The notes below the pieces were generated by a model. That model was not told the DNA's origin and searched no databases. It saw nothing but the letters and a program-made list of their open reading frames with translations. The position numbers were made by a program, and so were the translations under genes. This document shows, one piece after another, positions 36,369-45,956 of a DNA stretch of 64,000 nt. Source of the DNA: CAVSRC01 sp963781775. GTDB lineage: Bacteria > Pseudomonadota > Alphaproteobacteria > Rhizobiales > Kaistiaceae. How positions within the stretch are numbered: the first letter of the stretch is position 1; every line of letters starts with the position of its first letter. The stretch is from contig CAWAHE010000030.1 in assembly GCA_963781775.1 (NCBI GenBank), positions 62,001 to 126,000 on the forward strand, written 5' to 3'.

Positions 36369-39089
36369 ATGGATACCCGCAGCCCCGATCCGGAAGCCGG
36401 CGACGGCCCGCCCACCGATCTCTCGGCGGCGACGCCGATGATGGCGCAGTATCTGGAGATCAAGGCGGCCAATCCGGATTGCCTGCTGTTCTACCGGATG
36501 GGCGATTTCTACGAGATGTTCTTCACCGACGCCGAGGTCGCCTCGCGGGCGCTTGGCATCGCTCTCACCAAGCGCGGCAAGCATCAGGGCGACGACATTC
36601 CGATGTGCGGCGTGCCCATCCACGCCGCCGACCAGTATCTCCAGAAACTGATCGCCAAGGGCTATCGCGTCGCCGTCTGCGAGCAGGTCGAGGACCCGGC
36701 CGAGGCGCGGAAGCGTGGGTCGAAATCGGTCGTCCGCCGCAGCGTCATCCGGCTGGTCACGCCAGGCACGCTGACCGAGGAAGCGCTGCTGGCGCCCGGC
36801 GCCAACAACTATCTCGCCGCCGTTGCCCGCCAGCGTGCCGGCGCCGACGAGGCCGATCAGTTCGCGCTCGCCTGGATCGATATTTCCACCGGCGAGTTCC
36901 GCGTCGCCGCTTCCGATCGCGGTCGCCTCGCCACCGACCTTGCCCGCATCGATCCGCGCGAGGTGCTGGTCGCCGATGCGCTGTTTGCCGACAACGACCT
37001 CGCCGCCTTCTGGCGTGGCCTGTCGATGGCGGTGACGCCGCTGTCATCGGCCTTCTTCGACGGCGCCACGGCCGGCGAACGGCTCAAGACCTATTTCGGC
37101 GTGAAGAGCCTCGACGGCTTCGGCGCGTTCGGCCGCGTCGAACTGGCGGCCGCGGCGGCGGCGCTCGCCTATGTCGAGAAGACGCAGATCGGCGCGCGCC
37201 CGGCGCTCAGCCCGCCGGTCCGCGAGGCGGCCGGCGACGCCATGCTCATCGATGCCGCCACACGCGCCAACCTCGAATTGACCGCCACCCTGTCCGGCGA
37301 TCGCCGCGGCAGCCTCATCGGAGCGCTCGACCGCACCGTCACCGGGGCGGGCGCACGGCTGCTCGCCCGCCGGCTCGCCGGTCCGTCCACCGATCCCGAC
37401 GAGATCGCCCGCCGCCTCGATGGGGTCGCCTGGCTGCTCGCCGATTCCGGCCGCCGGCAGGCGTTCCGCGCCTCGCTCGCCGCCGCCCCCGATCTCTCCC
37501 GTTCCCTGTCGCGCCTGACCCTGGAGCGCGGTGGCCCGCGCGATCTCGCAGCCATCCGTGAGGCGCTTGCCGCCGCCGCCGCGATTCTGGCGTGCCTCGA
37601 GTCGGCCGACGATGTTCCTTCGGAAATCGCGTCCGTCGCCGAGGCGATTACGCGCCGCCCCGCGCATCTTGGCGAGACACTCGGCCGTGCGCTGGCCGAC
37701 GACCTTCCCCACCTGAAACGCGATGGCGGCTTCGTGCGCGCCGGTTTCCACGGCGAGCTCGACGAGGCGCGCAAGCTTCGCGACGAGAGCCGGCGGGTTA
37801 TCGCTGGTCTCCAGGCCGGCTACGCCGCCGACACCGACATCCGCACACTGCGCATCAAGCACAACAACGTTCTCGGCTATTTCATCGAGGTCGGCGCCGG
37901 CAATGCCGAGCGCATGTTGTCGGCGCCGCTCAACGCCCGCTTCATTCATCGCCAGACGCTGGCGAGCGCCGTCCGTTTCACCACGACCGAGCTTGCCGAT
38001 CTCGAGGCAAAGATCGCTGGCGCCGCCGACCGCGCCTTGGCGATGGAGCTTGCCGTCTTCGATGAATTGGCCGCGTCGATTGTCGCCGAGTCGGAGAGCC
38101 TTCAGGCGATCGCCGACGCGCTTGCCGTGCTCGATGTCGCCGCCGGCCTCGCCACGCTCGCCGAGGCGGAAGAATATTGCCGCCCGACGGTCGATCGCTC
38201 GCTGGCGTTTGCAATTCACGGCGGCCGCCATCCGGTGGTCGAGCAGGCGTTGCGCGCAGCCGGGGAGGGTGGTTTCGTCGCCAATGATTGCGACCTCGGC
38301 CCCAGCGGGCCCGAAGATGCCGGCCGCATCTGGCTGGTCACCGGCCCCAACATGGCGGGCAAGTCGACATTCCTGCGCCAGAACGCGCTGATCGCCATCC
38401 TCGCCCAGATCGGCTCCTACGTCCCGGCGGCGTCAGCCCATATCGGCGTCGTCGACCGGCTGTTCTCGCGCGTCGGCGCCGCCGACGATCTCGCCCGCGG
38501 TCGCTCCACCTTCATGGTCGAGATGATCGAGACCGCCGCCATCCTCAATCAGGCCGGTCCGCATGCGCTGGTCATCCTGGATGAAATCGGCCGCGGCACC
38601 GCCACCTTCGACGGCCTGTCGATCGCCTGGGCGGCGGTCGAGCACCTGCACGAGGTCAACCGCTCGCGTGCGCTCTTCGCCACGCACTATCACGAGCTGA
38701 CGGCGCTCGCGCATCGCCTGCCGCGCCTGGAAAACGTCACCGTGCGCGTCAAGGAGTGGAAGGGCGACGTGATCTTCCTGCACGAGATCGCGCCGGGCTC
38801 GGCCGACCGCTCCTATGGCATCCAGGTCGCGCGCCTTGCCGGCCTGCCGCCGTCTGTCGTCGCCCGTGCCCGTGAGGTGCTGAAGCAACTCGAGGAGACC
38901 GACCGCAAGTCGCCGGCCCACACGCTGATCGACGATCTGCCGTTGTTCTCCGCCGCCCGCCACGAAAGGGAGCCGGCCGAGGAGGACCCCTTGGCCACCC
39001 TGCTCGATGCGCTTGCCCCCGACGAACTGACCCCGCGCGAGGCGCTCGATGCGCTTTACAAGCTCAAGGCCGCGCGCCGGGGCAAATGA
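36369..39089 (+). CDS. mutS: DNA mismatch repair protein MutS
   Basis: Recognises mismatches and recruits MutL. The 906-residue protein has the N-terminal mismatch-binding domain with FYRMGDFYEMFFTDAEVASR (the Phe-X-Glu region), connector, core and clamp domains. The ABC ATPase domain has Walker A GPNMAGKST (659–667), the ILDEIGRGTATFDGLSIAW segment and FATHYHEL. The C-terminal region ends with a short dimerisation helix (PREALDALYKLKAA). The ATG at MDTRSPD was chosen; the frame is open 87 codons further upstream through non-coding sequence. Confidence 0.98.
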   Translation: MDTRSPDPEAGDGPPTDLSAATPMMAQYLEIKAANPDCLLFYRMGDFYEMFFTDAEVASRALGIALTKRGKHQGDDIPMCGVPIHAADQYLQKLIAKGYRVAVCEQVEDPAEARKRGSKSVVRRSVIRLVTPGTLTEEALLAPGANNYLAAVARQRAGADEADQFALAWIDISTGEFRVAASDRGRLATDLARIDPREVLVADALFADNDLAAFWRGLSMAVTPLSSAFFDGATAGERLKTYFGVKSLDGFGAFGRVELAAAAAALAYVEKTQIGARPALSPPVREAAGDAMLIDAATRANLELTATLSGDRRGSLIGALDRTVTGAGARLLARRLAGPSTDPDEIARRLDGVAWLLADSGRRQAFRASLAAAPDLSRSLSRLTLERGGPRDLAAIREALAAAAAILACLESADDVPSEIASVAEAITRRPAHLGETLGRALADDLPHLKRDGGFVRAGFHGELDEARKLRDESRRVIAGLQAGYAADTDIRTLRIKHNNVLGYFIEVGAGNAERMLSAPLNARFIHRQTLASAVRFTTTELADLEAKIAGAADRALAMELAVFDELAASIVAESESLQAIADALAVLDVAAGLATLAEAEEYCRPTVDRSLAFAIHGGRHPVVEQALRAAGEGGFVANDCDLGPSGPEDAGRIWLVTGPNMAGKSTFLRQNALIAILAQIGSYVPAASAHIGVVDRLFSRVGAADDLARGRSTFMVEMIETAAILNQAGPHALVILDEIGRGTATFDGLSIAWAAVEHLHEVNRSRALFATHYHELTALAHRLPRLENVTVRVKEWKGDVIFLHEIAPGSADRSYGIQVARLAGLPPSVVARAREVLKQLEETDRKSPAHTLIDDLPLFSAARHEREPAEEDPLATLLDALAPDELTPREALDALYKLKAARRGK

Positions 39090-39154
39090 GGCCATCCTGT
39101 GATTTGGCTGCCGGTGCGGTTGACGGGCCGCGCCGCCCTATCCATGTCGCGCCC

Positions 39155-39310
39155 ATGTCTCGAAGCACGTGGATAGCCATCGGTACTTGCATGGGCGCCG
39201 CCATCGGCGCTGGCATGGGCAATGTGCCCGCCGGCATCGGTATTGGGCTGACGATGGGCATCGCGCTCAGCATGGTCGGCCGCGACGGCGACGGCGGCGA
39301 TTGCGCCTGA
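39155..39310 (+). CDS. Small glycine-zipper membrane protein
   Basis: A 51-residue protein, MSRSTWIAIGTCMGAAIGAG followed by MGNVPAGIGIGLTMGIALSM and a short acidic tail. GxxxG repeats make a glycine-zipper hairpin, like many small membrane proteins annotated as glycine zipper. The frame opens 23 codons earlier, just before the mutS stop, but those residues are not hydrophobic. No clear ribosome binding site was seen, so it is a moderate call. Confidence 0.5.
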   Translation: MSRSTWIAIGTCMGAAIGAGMGNVPAGIGIGLTMGIALSMVGRDGDGGDCA

Positions 39311-39396
39311 GGTCGGTGTTCCGGCAGTCCCGTTCTCCGTGATATGCGATTGTCATGGGCCGGTGGACGGTCCCGAAATCGCGGGGAGGCGTGGAT

Positions 39397-40788
39397 ATGC
39401 CCGAGAAGCCGGCGTTTCTGTGGGGAGCGGCGAGCGCCGCCTACCAGGTGGAAGGCGGCTGGGATCAGGGTGGCCGCGGCCTCTCCAAGTGGGACGTCTA
39501 CACCAACGACTGGAACATCACGCTGCCGACAACCGGCAAGATCGAGACCGCCAACGTCTCCATCAACGCCTATGACCGCAACCAGTACCTCAAGGATATC
39601 GCGCTCATGCGCGACCTCGGGCTGAACGCCTATCGCTTCTCCACGTCTTGGCCGCGCATTCTGCCCCAGGGCACCGGTCCGTTGAATAAGGTCGGCATCG
39701 ACTACTATTCGCGCCTCGTCGACGATCTGCTCGCCGCCGGCATCAAGCCGCTGGTCACGCTCTACCATTGGGACTTTCCCTGGGTGCTGCACCGGAAGGG
39801 CGGCTTCCACAATCGCGACGTGATCGGCTGGTTCGCCGACTATGCCAGCGCCGTCTTCAATGCGCTGGGTGATCGCGTCGATACGTTCATCACCATGAAC
39901 GAGCCCTTCATCGATCTGTTCCTGATGGATCTGATCGCCGAGAACGTCCGCGACGGGAAGGAGCCGGTGCGCTTCACCACCGAGCAGTTCCGTCGCCAGG
40001 TGCCGGCGCTGCACAACCTCTTCCTCGCCAGCGCCGCCGGCGTCGGCGCGTATCGCGCGAGCGGCAAGAAGGGCATGGTGGGCATCGCCGTGCCGCTGGC
40101 GCCGACCAGCCCGCTCGACCCGAAGAGCACGGCGGACGCCGCGGCGGCGCTGTCATGGGATCGCCTGTTCAACCGCTGGCCGCTCGACGCCGCGATCAAG
40201 GGCATCGTCGCTGACGACGTGCTGTCGGTCCTGAACGAACTCGACCCGGCGTTCACCGTCTCCGACAGCGACCGCAAGGCGCTCGCCGCCAACACGGTCG
40301 ATTTCGTCGGCGTCAATTTCTATTCGCCCTGTTTCGTCCGCCACAATGACGCGTTTCCGCTGGGCGCCGAGGCGAACGTCAATACCGACAAGGTCCAGGC
40401 CTTCAACGGTCCGGTGCGGCCGGACGCGCTCCACGCCATCCTCATGCGCCTCCATGACGAATATGGCGATCCGCCCATCTTCATCACCGAGAACGGCGCC
40501 GGCTTCGGGCCGAAGGACGAGGTCATGGGCGATGGCATCGTCAAGGATCCGCTGCGTGCCGACTACATCGCCCGCCATATCGACGCGATGCTGCGCGCCC
40601 GCCGCGACGGCGCCGACGTGCGCGGCTACATGGAATGGTGCCCCTTCGACAATTTCGAATGGTTCCGCGGCTTCGATACGCGCTTCGGCATGGTGCATGT
40701 CGATTTCGACACGCAGAAGCGCACGCCGAAGCAGAGTTTCCACACCTATCGCGACATCATCGCGCGCAATCGCGCCGCCGGCGTGTAG
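39397..40788 (+). CDS. Glycoside hydrolase family 1 (beta-glucosidase-like)
   Basis: A 463-residue GH1 barrel. FLWGAASAAYQVEGGWDQGG is the N-terminal signature. The acid/base Glu is in TFITMNEPF and the nucleophile Glu in PIFITENGAGF; WCPFDNFEW is the late substrate-contact segment. The usual DHYHRY stretch is NAYDRNQY here, so this is a divergent subgroup and the substrate is uncertain. No signal peptide, so it is cytoplasmic. The ATG at MPEKPAF has GGGGAGG 7 bases upstream; an earlier start is less likely. It sits with the next gene between mutS and glnD, where core rhizobial genomes have no such pair. Confidence 0.92.
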   Translation: MPEKPAFLWGAASAAYQVEGGWDQGGRGLSKWDVYTNDWNITLPTTGKIETANVSINAYDRNQYLKDIALMRDLGLNAYRFSTSWPRILPQGTGPLNKVGIDYYSRLVDDLLAAGIKPLVTLYHWDFPWVLHRKGGFHNRDVIGWFADYASAVFNALGDRVDTFITMNEPFIDLFLMDLIAENVRDGKEPVRFTTEQFRRQVPALHNLFLASAAGVGAYRASGKKGMVGIAVPLAPTSPLDPKSTADAAAALSWDRLFNRWPLDAAIKGIVADDVLSVLNELDPAFTVSDSDRKALAANTVDFVGVNFYSPCFVRHNDAFPLGAEANVNTDKVQAFNGPVRPDALHAILMRLHDEYGDPPIFITENGAGFGPKDEVMGDGIVKDPLRADYIARHIDAMLRARRDGADVRGYMEWCPFDNFEWFRGFDTRFGMVHVDFDTQKRTPKQSFHTYRDIIARNRAAGV

Positions 40789-40797
40789 CGGACGCCC

Positions 40798-41235
40798 ATG
40801 CGCGCCCGTCTCGCTCTGCTGTTCGTCGTGCTTGCCGGCCCGGCGTCGGCCGACGATACGATCCGCTGTGCCGATGCCAGGGGCGAGGTGCATGCGGAGA
40901 TCGACATCGCCTTTGCCGACGAAGAGCGCTCGACCGGCGCCGTCAGCCGGGTGGACGTCCAGTTCGCCGACTTTTCGATGTCGACCAAACCCTCGGACCC
41001 TGACCAGCCGCCCGAGCGACTTTCGGATCAGGTTAGCGAGGACGACCGGCTCGAGATCAGTCTGTCCGATCCGCAGGACATCTGGACCGTCCTCGCGCTC
41101 CGCCTGTTCAAGGATATCTATTTCGAGCGCCAGTTCAGCGAGGCAGACGTTGCGAAACCCGAGGTCAGCGTCGTCGCCGGCACTTTGAGTGCCATGGGCG
41201 TCGGCATCTGGGCAGTCACCTGCACCGGCTGGTAG
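40798..41235 (+). CDS. Secreted protein of unknown function
   Basis: A 145-residue protein with a short Sec signal peptide (MRARLALLFVVLAGPASA, likely cleaved before DDTI). The mature part has two cysteines far apart (IRCADA and VTCTGW) that may form a disulphide, an acidic middle (FADEERSTG, SDPDQPPERLSDQVSEDD), and IWAVTCTGW at the end. It starts 9 bp after the GH1 gene and is probably cotranscribed. No known family recognised. Confidence 0.78.
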   Translation: MRARLALLFVVLAGPASADDTIRCADARGEVHAEIDIAFADEERSTGAVSRVDVQFADFSMSTKPSDPDQPPERLSDQVSEDDRLEISLSDPQDIWTVLALRLFKDIYFERQFSEADVAKPEVSVVAGTLSAMGVGIWAVTCTGW

Positions 41236-41303
41236 GCCAGATGGCGCCTGCGGCAGTTTCCCGCTAGGGTCCGCGCCGTCGAATCCCGCTATTCTCGGAA
41301 GCC

Positions 41304-44102
41304 ATGAACAAACCGGTTGCCGCCTCCGATGCCGTCATTGACGGCGAGGAACTTCGTGACCGGCTGATCGCACTGGCCGGCAAGCCGGGCGCTCTGTCGC
41401 CGAAGGCGCGCGAGGCCATCCTCGCCTCCCTCAAGACGGTCATGGCCGACGGCCGCGCCGCGGCCGAGGCTCAGCTGATGGCCGACGGCAAGGGCACCGC
41501 CTGCGCCGGCCGCCTGTCCGACCTCCAGGATGCCATCATCGTTGCGATCTACGGCCTCGCCGCCGACCACGTCTACAGGACGGCGAAACCGAGCGCCGCC
41601 GAGCGCATGGCGGTGGTCGCTGTCGGCGGCTATGGCCGCGGCACGCTGGCGCCCGGCTCCGATGTCGATCTCCTGTTCCTGCTGCCCTACAAGCAGACGC
41701 CCTGGGGCGAGAGCGTCGTCGAGTTCATCCTCTACCTGCTCTGGGATCTCGGCCTCACCGTTGGCCACGCCACGCGCTCGATCGACGAGTGCATCCGCCT
41801 GGCGCGCTCCGACATGACCATCCGCACCGCCGTGCTCGAGGCGCGCTTCATCTGGGGCGACCGTGCCCTCTACGATACGCTGGTCACCCGCTTCGACGCG
41901 CAGGTGGTCAAGGGCACCGGCCCGGAATTCATCGCCGCCAAGCTCGCCGAGCGCGATCAGCGCCATCGCCAGCAGGGCGCCACGCGCTATCTCGTCGAGC
42001 CCAACGTCAAGGAGGGCAAGGGCGGCCTTCGCGATCTCCACACGCTGTTCTGGATCGCCAAGTATTTCTATCGCGTCCGCGCCCGCGACGATCTCGTCAA
42101 GGCCGGCGTCTTCTCACGCAGCGAGTTGCGGCTCTTCCGCAAGGCCGAGGATTTCCTCTGGGCGGTGCGCTGCCATCTTCACTTTATGACCGGCCGCGCC
42201 GAGGAGCGCCTGTCCTTCGACGTCCAGCGCGAGATGGCCCAGCGGCTCGGCTACACGTCGCATCCCGGCCTCAGGGACGTTGAGCGCTTCATGAAGCACT
42301 ACTTCCTGGTCGCCAAGGACGTCGGCGACCTGACGCGCATCTTCTGCGCTGCGCTCGAGGAACATCACGGCAAGTCGCCGCCGGTGCTCAATCGCCTGTT
42401 CGGTCTGCCCGCCCGCCGCCGCCGCACGATCCCCGGCTCCACCGATTTCATCGTCGACAACGACCGCATCAATACCGCCGACGAGAAGGTTTTCGAGCGC
42501 GATCCGGTCAACATCATCCGGCTATTCCATCTCGCCGACCGCTACGACCTCGCCTTCCATCCCGATGCCATGCAGCAGGTGTCGCGCTCGCTCCGCCTGA
42601 TCGACGCCAGCCTGCGCGAGGACGAGGAAGCCAACCGCCTGTTCGTCGAGATCCTCACCTCGCGGCGCAATCCGGAAGCCGTGCTTCGCCGCATGAACGA
42701 GACAGGCGTGCTCGGCAAGTTCGTGCCGGACTTCGGCAAGATCGTCGCGATGATGCAGTTCAACATGTATCATCACTACACCGTCGACGAGCACCTCATT
42801 CAGTCGATCGGCGTGCTCGCCGAGATCGAGCGTGGCGATCTTGCCGAGGCGCATCCGCTCGCCAACGAAATCATGCCCGGCATCCAGGACCGCACGGTCC
42901 TCTATGTCGCCATGCTGGTCCACGACATCGCCAAGGGGCGGCCCGAGGATCACTCGATCGCCGGCGCCCGCGTCGCCCGGCGGCTGTGTCCGCGCCTCGG
43001 GCTCGACAAGTCGCAGACCGAGACCGTCGCCTGGCTGGTCGAGCAGCATCTGACCATGAGCATCACCGCGCAGTCGCGCGACCTCAACGATCGCAAGACC
43101 ATCCTTGATTTCGCCGCGGTCGTGCAGTCGCTGGAGCGGCTGAAGATGTTGCTGGTCCTCACCGTCGCCGACATCAAGGCGGTCGGCCCCGGCGTCTGGA
43201 ACGGCTGGAAGGGCCAGCTTCTGCGTACGCTCTACTACGAGACCGAGCCGGTGCTGACCGGCGGCCACAGCCAGGTCAGCCGCGACAAGCGGGTTGCCGC
43301 GGCCAGGGAGGAACTGGCCGAGGCGCTCCCCGACTGGCCGGCGAAGGACCGCGCCGCCTATCTGCGCCTGCACTACCCGGCATATTGGCTGCGCGTCGAC
43401 CTGCCCCACAAGCTCGCCCATGCGGCATTCATCCGCGACGCCGACAAGGCCCGCCGCACCCTGGCCACCACGACCGCGCTGCATGCCTTCGAGGGCATCA
43501 CCGAGATCACCGTGCTCGCCCCCGATCACCCGCGCCTGCTGTCGATCATCGCCGGCGCGTGCACGGCGGCGGGCGCCGATATTGCCGATGCCCAGATCTT
43601 CACCACGACCGACGGCCGTGCTCTCGATTCCATTTTCATCAGCCGCGAATTCGACGACGAGGCAGACGAACTGCGCCGCGCCCGCCGCATCGGCGACCTG
43701 ATCGAGCAGGCGCTGTCGGGCGCCGTGCGCATGCCGGAGATGCTGGCGCGCAAGACACAGCGCCGGCCGCGCCTCGGCGCTTTCTCGCTGGAGACCTCGA
43801 TCCTCATCGACAATTCCTGGTCGAACCGATTCACCGTCATCGAAGCCTCGGGCCTCGATCGACCCGGCCTTCTCTACGACCTGACGCGGGCGATCTCGGA
43901 TATCAACCTCAACATCGCCTCGGCGCATGTCGTCACCTTCGGCGAGCGCGCCGTCGATGTCTTCTATGTCACCGACCTCGTCGGTCACAAGATCACCAAT
44001 GCGAGCCGCGAGGCGGCCATCCGTCGGCGGCTGCGCGCCGCTTTCGATGGCGAGGCGGTCAAGCCGGAGCCGCCACGCGCCAAGAAGCGCGAGACGGCGT
44101 AG
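41304..44102 (+). CDS. glnD: Bifunctional PII uridylyltransferase/uridylyl-removing enzyme
   Basis: Nitrogen sensor that uridylylates GlnB/GlnK when glutamine is low and deuridylylates them when it is high. The 932-residue protein has the nucleotidyltransferase motif GGYGRGTLAPGSDVDLLFLLP (from about residue 107), NVKEGKGGLRDLH, the HD hydrolase motif LVHDIAKGRPEDHS, and two C-terminal ACT domains (EITVLAPDHPRLLSIIAGAC; VIEASGLDRPGLLYDLTRAI) that bind glutamine. Confidence 0.98.
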   Translation: MNKPVAASDAVIDGEELRDRLIALAGKPGALSPKAREAILASLKTVMADGRAAAEAQLMADGKGTACAGRLSDLQDAIIVAIYGLAADHVYRTAKPSAAERMAVVAVGGYGRGTLAPGSDVDLLFLLPYKQTPWGESVVEFILYLLWDLGLTVGHATRSIDECIRLARSDMTIRTAVLEARFIWGDRALYDTLVTRFDAQVVKGTGPEFIAAKLAERDQRHRQQGATRYLVEPNVKEGKGGLRDLHTLFWIAKYFYRVRARDDLVKAGVFSRSELRLFRKAEDFLWAVRCHLHFMTGRAEERLSFDVQREMAQRLGYTSHPGLRDVERFMKHYFLVAKDVGDLTRIFCAALEEHHGKSPPVLNRLFGLPARRRRTIPGSTDFIVDNDRINTADEKVFERDPVNIIRLFHLADRYDLAFHPDAMQQVSRSLRLIDASLREDEEANRLFVEILTSRRNPEAVLRRMNETGVLGKFVPDFGKIVAMMQFNMYHHYTVDEHLIQSIGVLAEIERGDLAEAHPLANEIMPGIQDRTVLYVAMLVHDIAKGRPEDHSIAGARVARRLCPRLGLDKSQTETVAWLVEQHLTMSITAQSRDLNDRKTILDFAAVVQSLERLKMLLVLTVADIKAVGPGVWNGWKGQLLRTLYYETEPVLTGGHSQVSRDKRVAAAREELAEALPDWPAKDRAAYLRLHYPAYWLRVDLPHKLAHAAFIRDADKARRTLATTTALHAFEGITEITVLAPDHPRLLSIIAGACTAAGADIADAQIFTTTDGRALDSIFISREFDDEADELRRARRIGDLIEQALSGAVRMPEMLARKTQRRPRLGAFSLETSILIDNSWSNRFTVIEASGLDRPGLLYDLTRAISDINLNIASAHVVTFGERAVDVFYVTDLVGHKITNASREAAIRRRLRAAFDGEAVKPEPPRAKKRETA

Positions 44103-44130
44103 TTAGGATGGCAATCCACATCTCAGCGCG

Positions 44131-44305
44131 CCTCTCTCCCTCCTTGAGGGGAAGAATAGCGGAGCCCGATTTTCGCGAAGCGGAAATCGCTGGCGAAGCT
44201 AAGAGGGGGGTCCTGGCACGGTGCTCTCACCCCCCTCTAGCTTCGCTAACGTCTCGCTACGCGAGCCGTAAGCGTCGCTGTCTCCCCCTCAAGGGGGGAG
44301 AGAGG
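44131..44305. repeat. MITE-like hairpin repeat between glnD and murJ
   Basis: A 175-bp palindromic element. Its ends are 25-bp inverted repeats (44131–44155 and 44281–44305) identical at 23 positions, with core CCTTGAGGGG. Further inside, GCGAAGCTA-AGAGGGGGG pairs with CCCCCCTCTAGCTTCGC, and the centre is GCAC-G-GTGC. The whole could fold into one long imperfect hairpin. It codes for no convincing protein. It fills most of the 232-bp glnD–murJ gap and may be a mobile or RNA-processing element. Confidence 0.8.
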
Positions 44306-44334
44306 CTACCTGCAGTCGCTCTTGGCTCCGCCCC

Positions 44335-45888
44335 ATGTCCCTGCTGAAGAACTTCGCCACCGTCGGCGGCGCCACTGCGTCGAGCCGCATCCTCGGCTTC
44401 GTCCGCGACATGTTCATCGCCGCCGCGCTCGGCACCGGCCCGGTCGCCGACGCGTTCTTCGTCGCCTTCCGCTTCCCCAACCTGTTTCGCCGCCTGTTCG
44501 CCGAGGGCGCCTTCAACTCGGCCTTCGTGCCGCTGTTCGCCAAGGCGCTCGAGGGCGACGGCGAGACCGAGGCGCGCCGCTTCGGCGAGGAGGCGCTGAG
44601 CGGCCTGCTGACCGCGCTGCTCGTCGTCACCGCGCTCATCGAAATCGCCATGCCGCTGTTCATGTTCATCATGGCGCCCGGCTTCTCGGCCGATCCGGAG
44701 AAGTTCGATCTCACCGTCCTGCTGACCCGGATCGCCTTTCCCTATCTCACGCTCGTCTCGCTGGTCGCCCTCTACAGCGGCGTGCTCAACGCCCGCGGCC
44801 GCTTCGCCGCGGCCGCCTTTGCCCCGGCGCTGCTCAACGTCGTGCTGGTCGCGGTGCTGATGGCCATCTTCTGGTTCGGCGACGCCGGCTCGCCCGCCGC
44901 CGGCGTCTGGCTGTCATGGGGAACGCTGATCGGCGGCATCGCCCAGCTCGCCGTCGTCGTGTGGGCGGCGGCCCGCGACGGCATGCTGCTGAGGCTCATC
45001 CGCCCGCGCCTGACCGCGCGCGTGAAGCGCCTCGCCGCGCTTGCCTTCCCCGGCGTGCTCGCCGGCGGCATCACCCAGATCAACATCGTCGTCGGCACGA
45101 TGATCGCGTCGCTGGCGCCGGGCGCGGTGTCGTATCTCTACTACGCCGACCGCATCTATCAGTTGCCGCTCGGCGTCGTCGGCATCGCCATCGGCATCGT
45201 GCTGCTGCCCGACCTGTCGCGCCAGTTGCGCGCCGGCCGCGACGATCTTGTCGACCACACCCAGAACCGCGCGCTCGAATTCGCCATGGCGCTGACTTTG
45301 CCGGCGGCGATCGCGTTGATCGTGATGGCCGATCCGATCATCCGGCTGCTCTACCAGCGCGGCAGTTTCGGCGTTGCCGACACGGCCGCGACGTCCGCCG
45401 CGCTGGCAGCCTTCGCCGTCGGCCTTCCCGCCTTCGTGCTCATCAAGGTCTTCTCGCCGGGCTTCTTCGCCCGCGAGGATACCAGGACGCCGATGTGGTT
45501 CGCCGGCGTCGCCCTGATCGTCAACGTCGCCGTGTCGCTTGCGCTCTTCCCGCTCCTCGCCCATGTCGGCATCGCCATCGCCACCTCGCTTGCCGGCTGG
45601 GTCAACACGGTGCTGCTCATCGTGACCCTTTATCGCCGCGGCCATTTCAAGGTCGATGTGCTGCTGGCCCGGCGCCTGCCGCTGCTCGCGCTGGCGGCGG
45701 TGTTGATGGGCGTGTGTCTCTACGTCGCCATGTTGCTGTTGGCAGGTCCGCTGGCTGGTCGCCTTGTCGTCCGCGCCGTCACAATTGCCGGAATGGTTGC
45801 CGGCGGGATGCTGGTTTTCGGGCTGTTCTGCCAGGTGACCGGCGTCGTCGATTTCCGCCGTTCGCTCGCCACCATCCGCCGGGCCTGA
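44335..45888 (+). CDS. murJ: Lipid II flippase MurJ
   Basis: Moves lipid II across the inner membrane for peptidoglycan synthesis. The 517-residue protein has about 14 membrane helices. N-terminal VGGATASSRILGFVRDMFIAA, FFVAFRFPNLFRRLFAEGAFN and FVPLFAKALE are classical MurJ/MviN motifs, and SYLYYADRIYQLPLGVVGIAIG is the mid-protein signature. The ATG follows the hairpin element by about 30 bp. trpS follows at 68 bp. Confidence 0.97.
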   Translation: MSLLKNFATVGGATASSRILGFVRDMFIAAALGTGPVADAFFVAFRFPNLFRRLFAEGAFNSAFVPLFAKALEGDGETEARRFGEEALSGLLTALLVVTALIEIAMPLFMFIMAPGFSADPEKFDLTVLLTRIAFPYLTLVSLVALYSGVLNARGRFAAAAFAPALLNVVLVAVLMAIFWFGDAGSPAAGVWLSWGTLIGGIAQLAVVVWAAARDGMLLRLIRPRLTARVKRLAALAFPGVLAGGITQINIVVGTMIASLAPGAVSYLYYADRIYQLPLGVVGIAIGIVLLPDLSRQLRAGRDDLVDHTQNRALEFAMALTLPAAIALIVMADPIIRLLYQRGSFGVADTAATSAALAAFAVGLPAFVLIKVFSPGFFAREDTRTPMWFAGVALIVNVAVSLALFPLLAHVGIAIATSLAGWVNTVLLIVTLYRRGHFKVDVLLARRLPLLALAAVLMGVCLYVAMLLLAGPLAGRLVVRAVTIAGMVAGGMLVFGLFCQVTGVVDFRRSLATIRRA

Positions 45889-45956
45889 CGCCCTTGCATG
45901 CCTCGCCTGCCTCGGCCATAACGCGCCGCGCCGCCGCCTGAGGGAAAGCACCGCAG

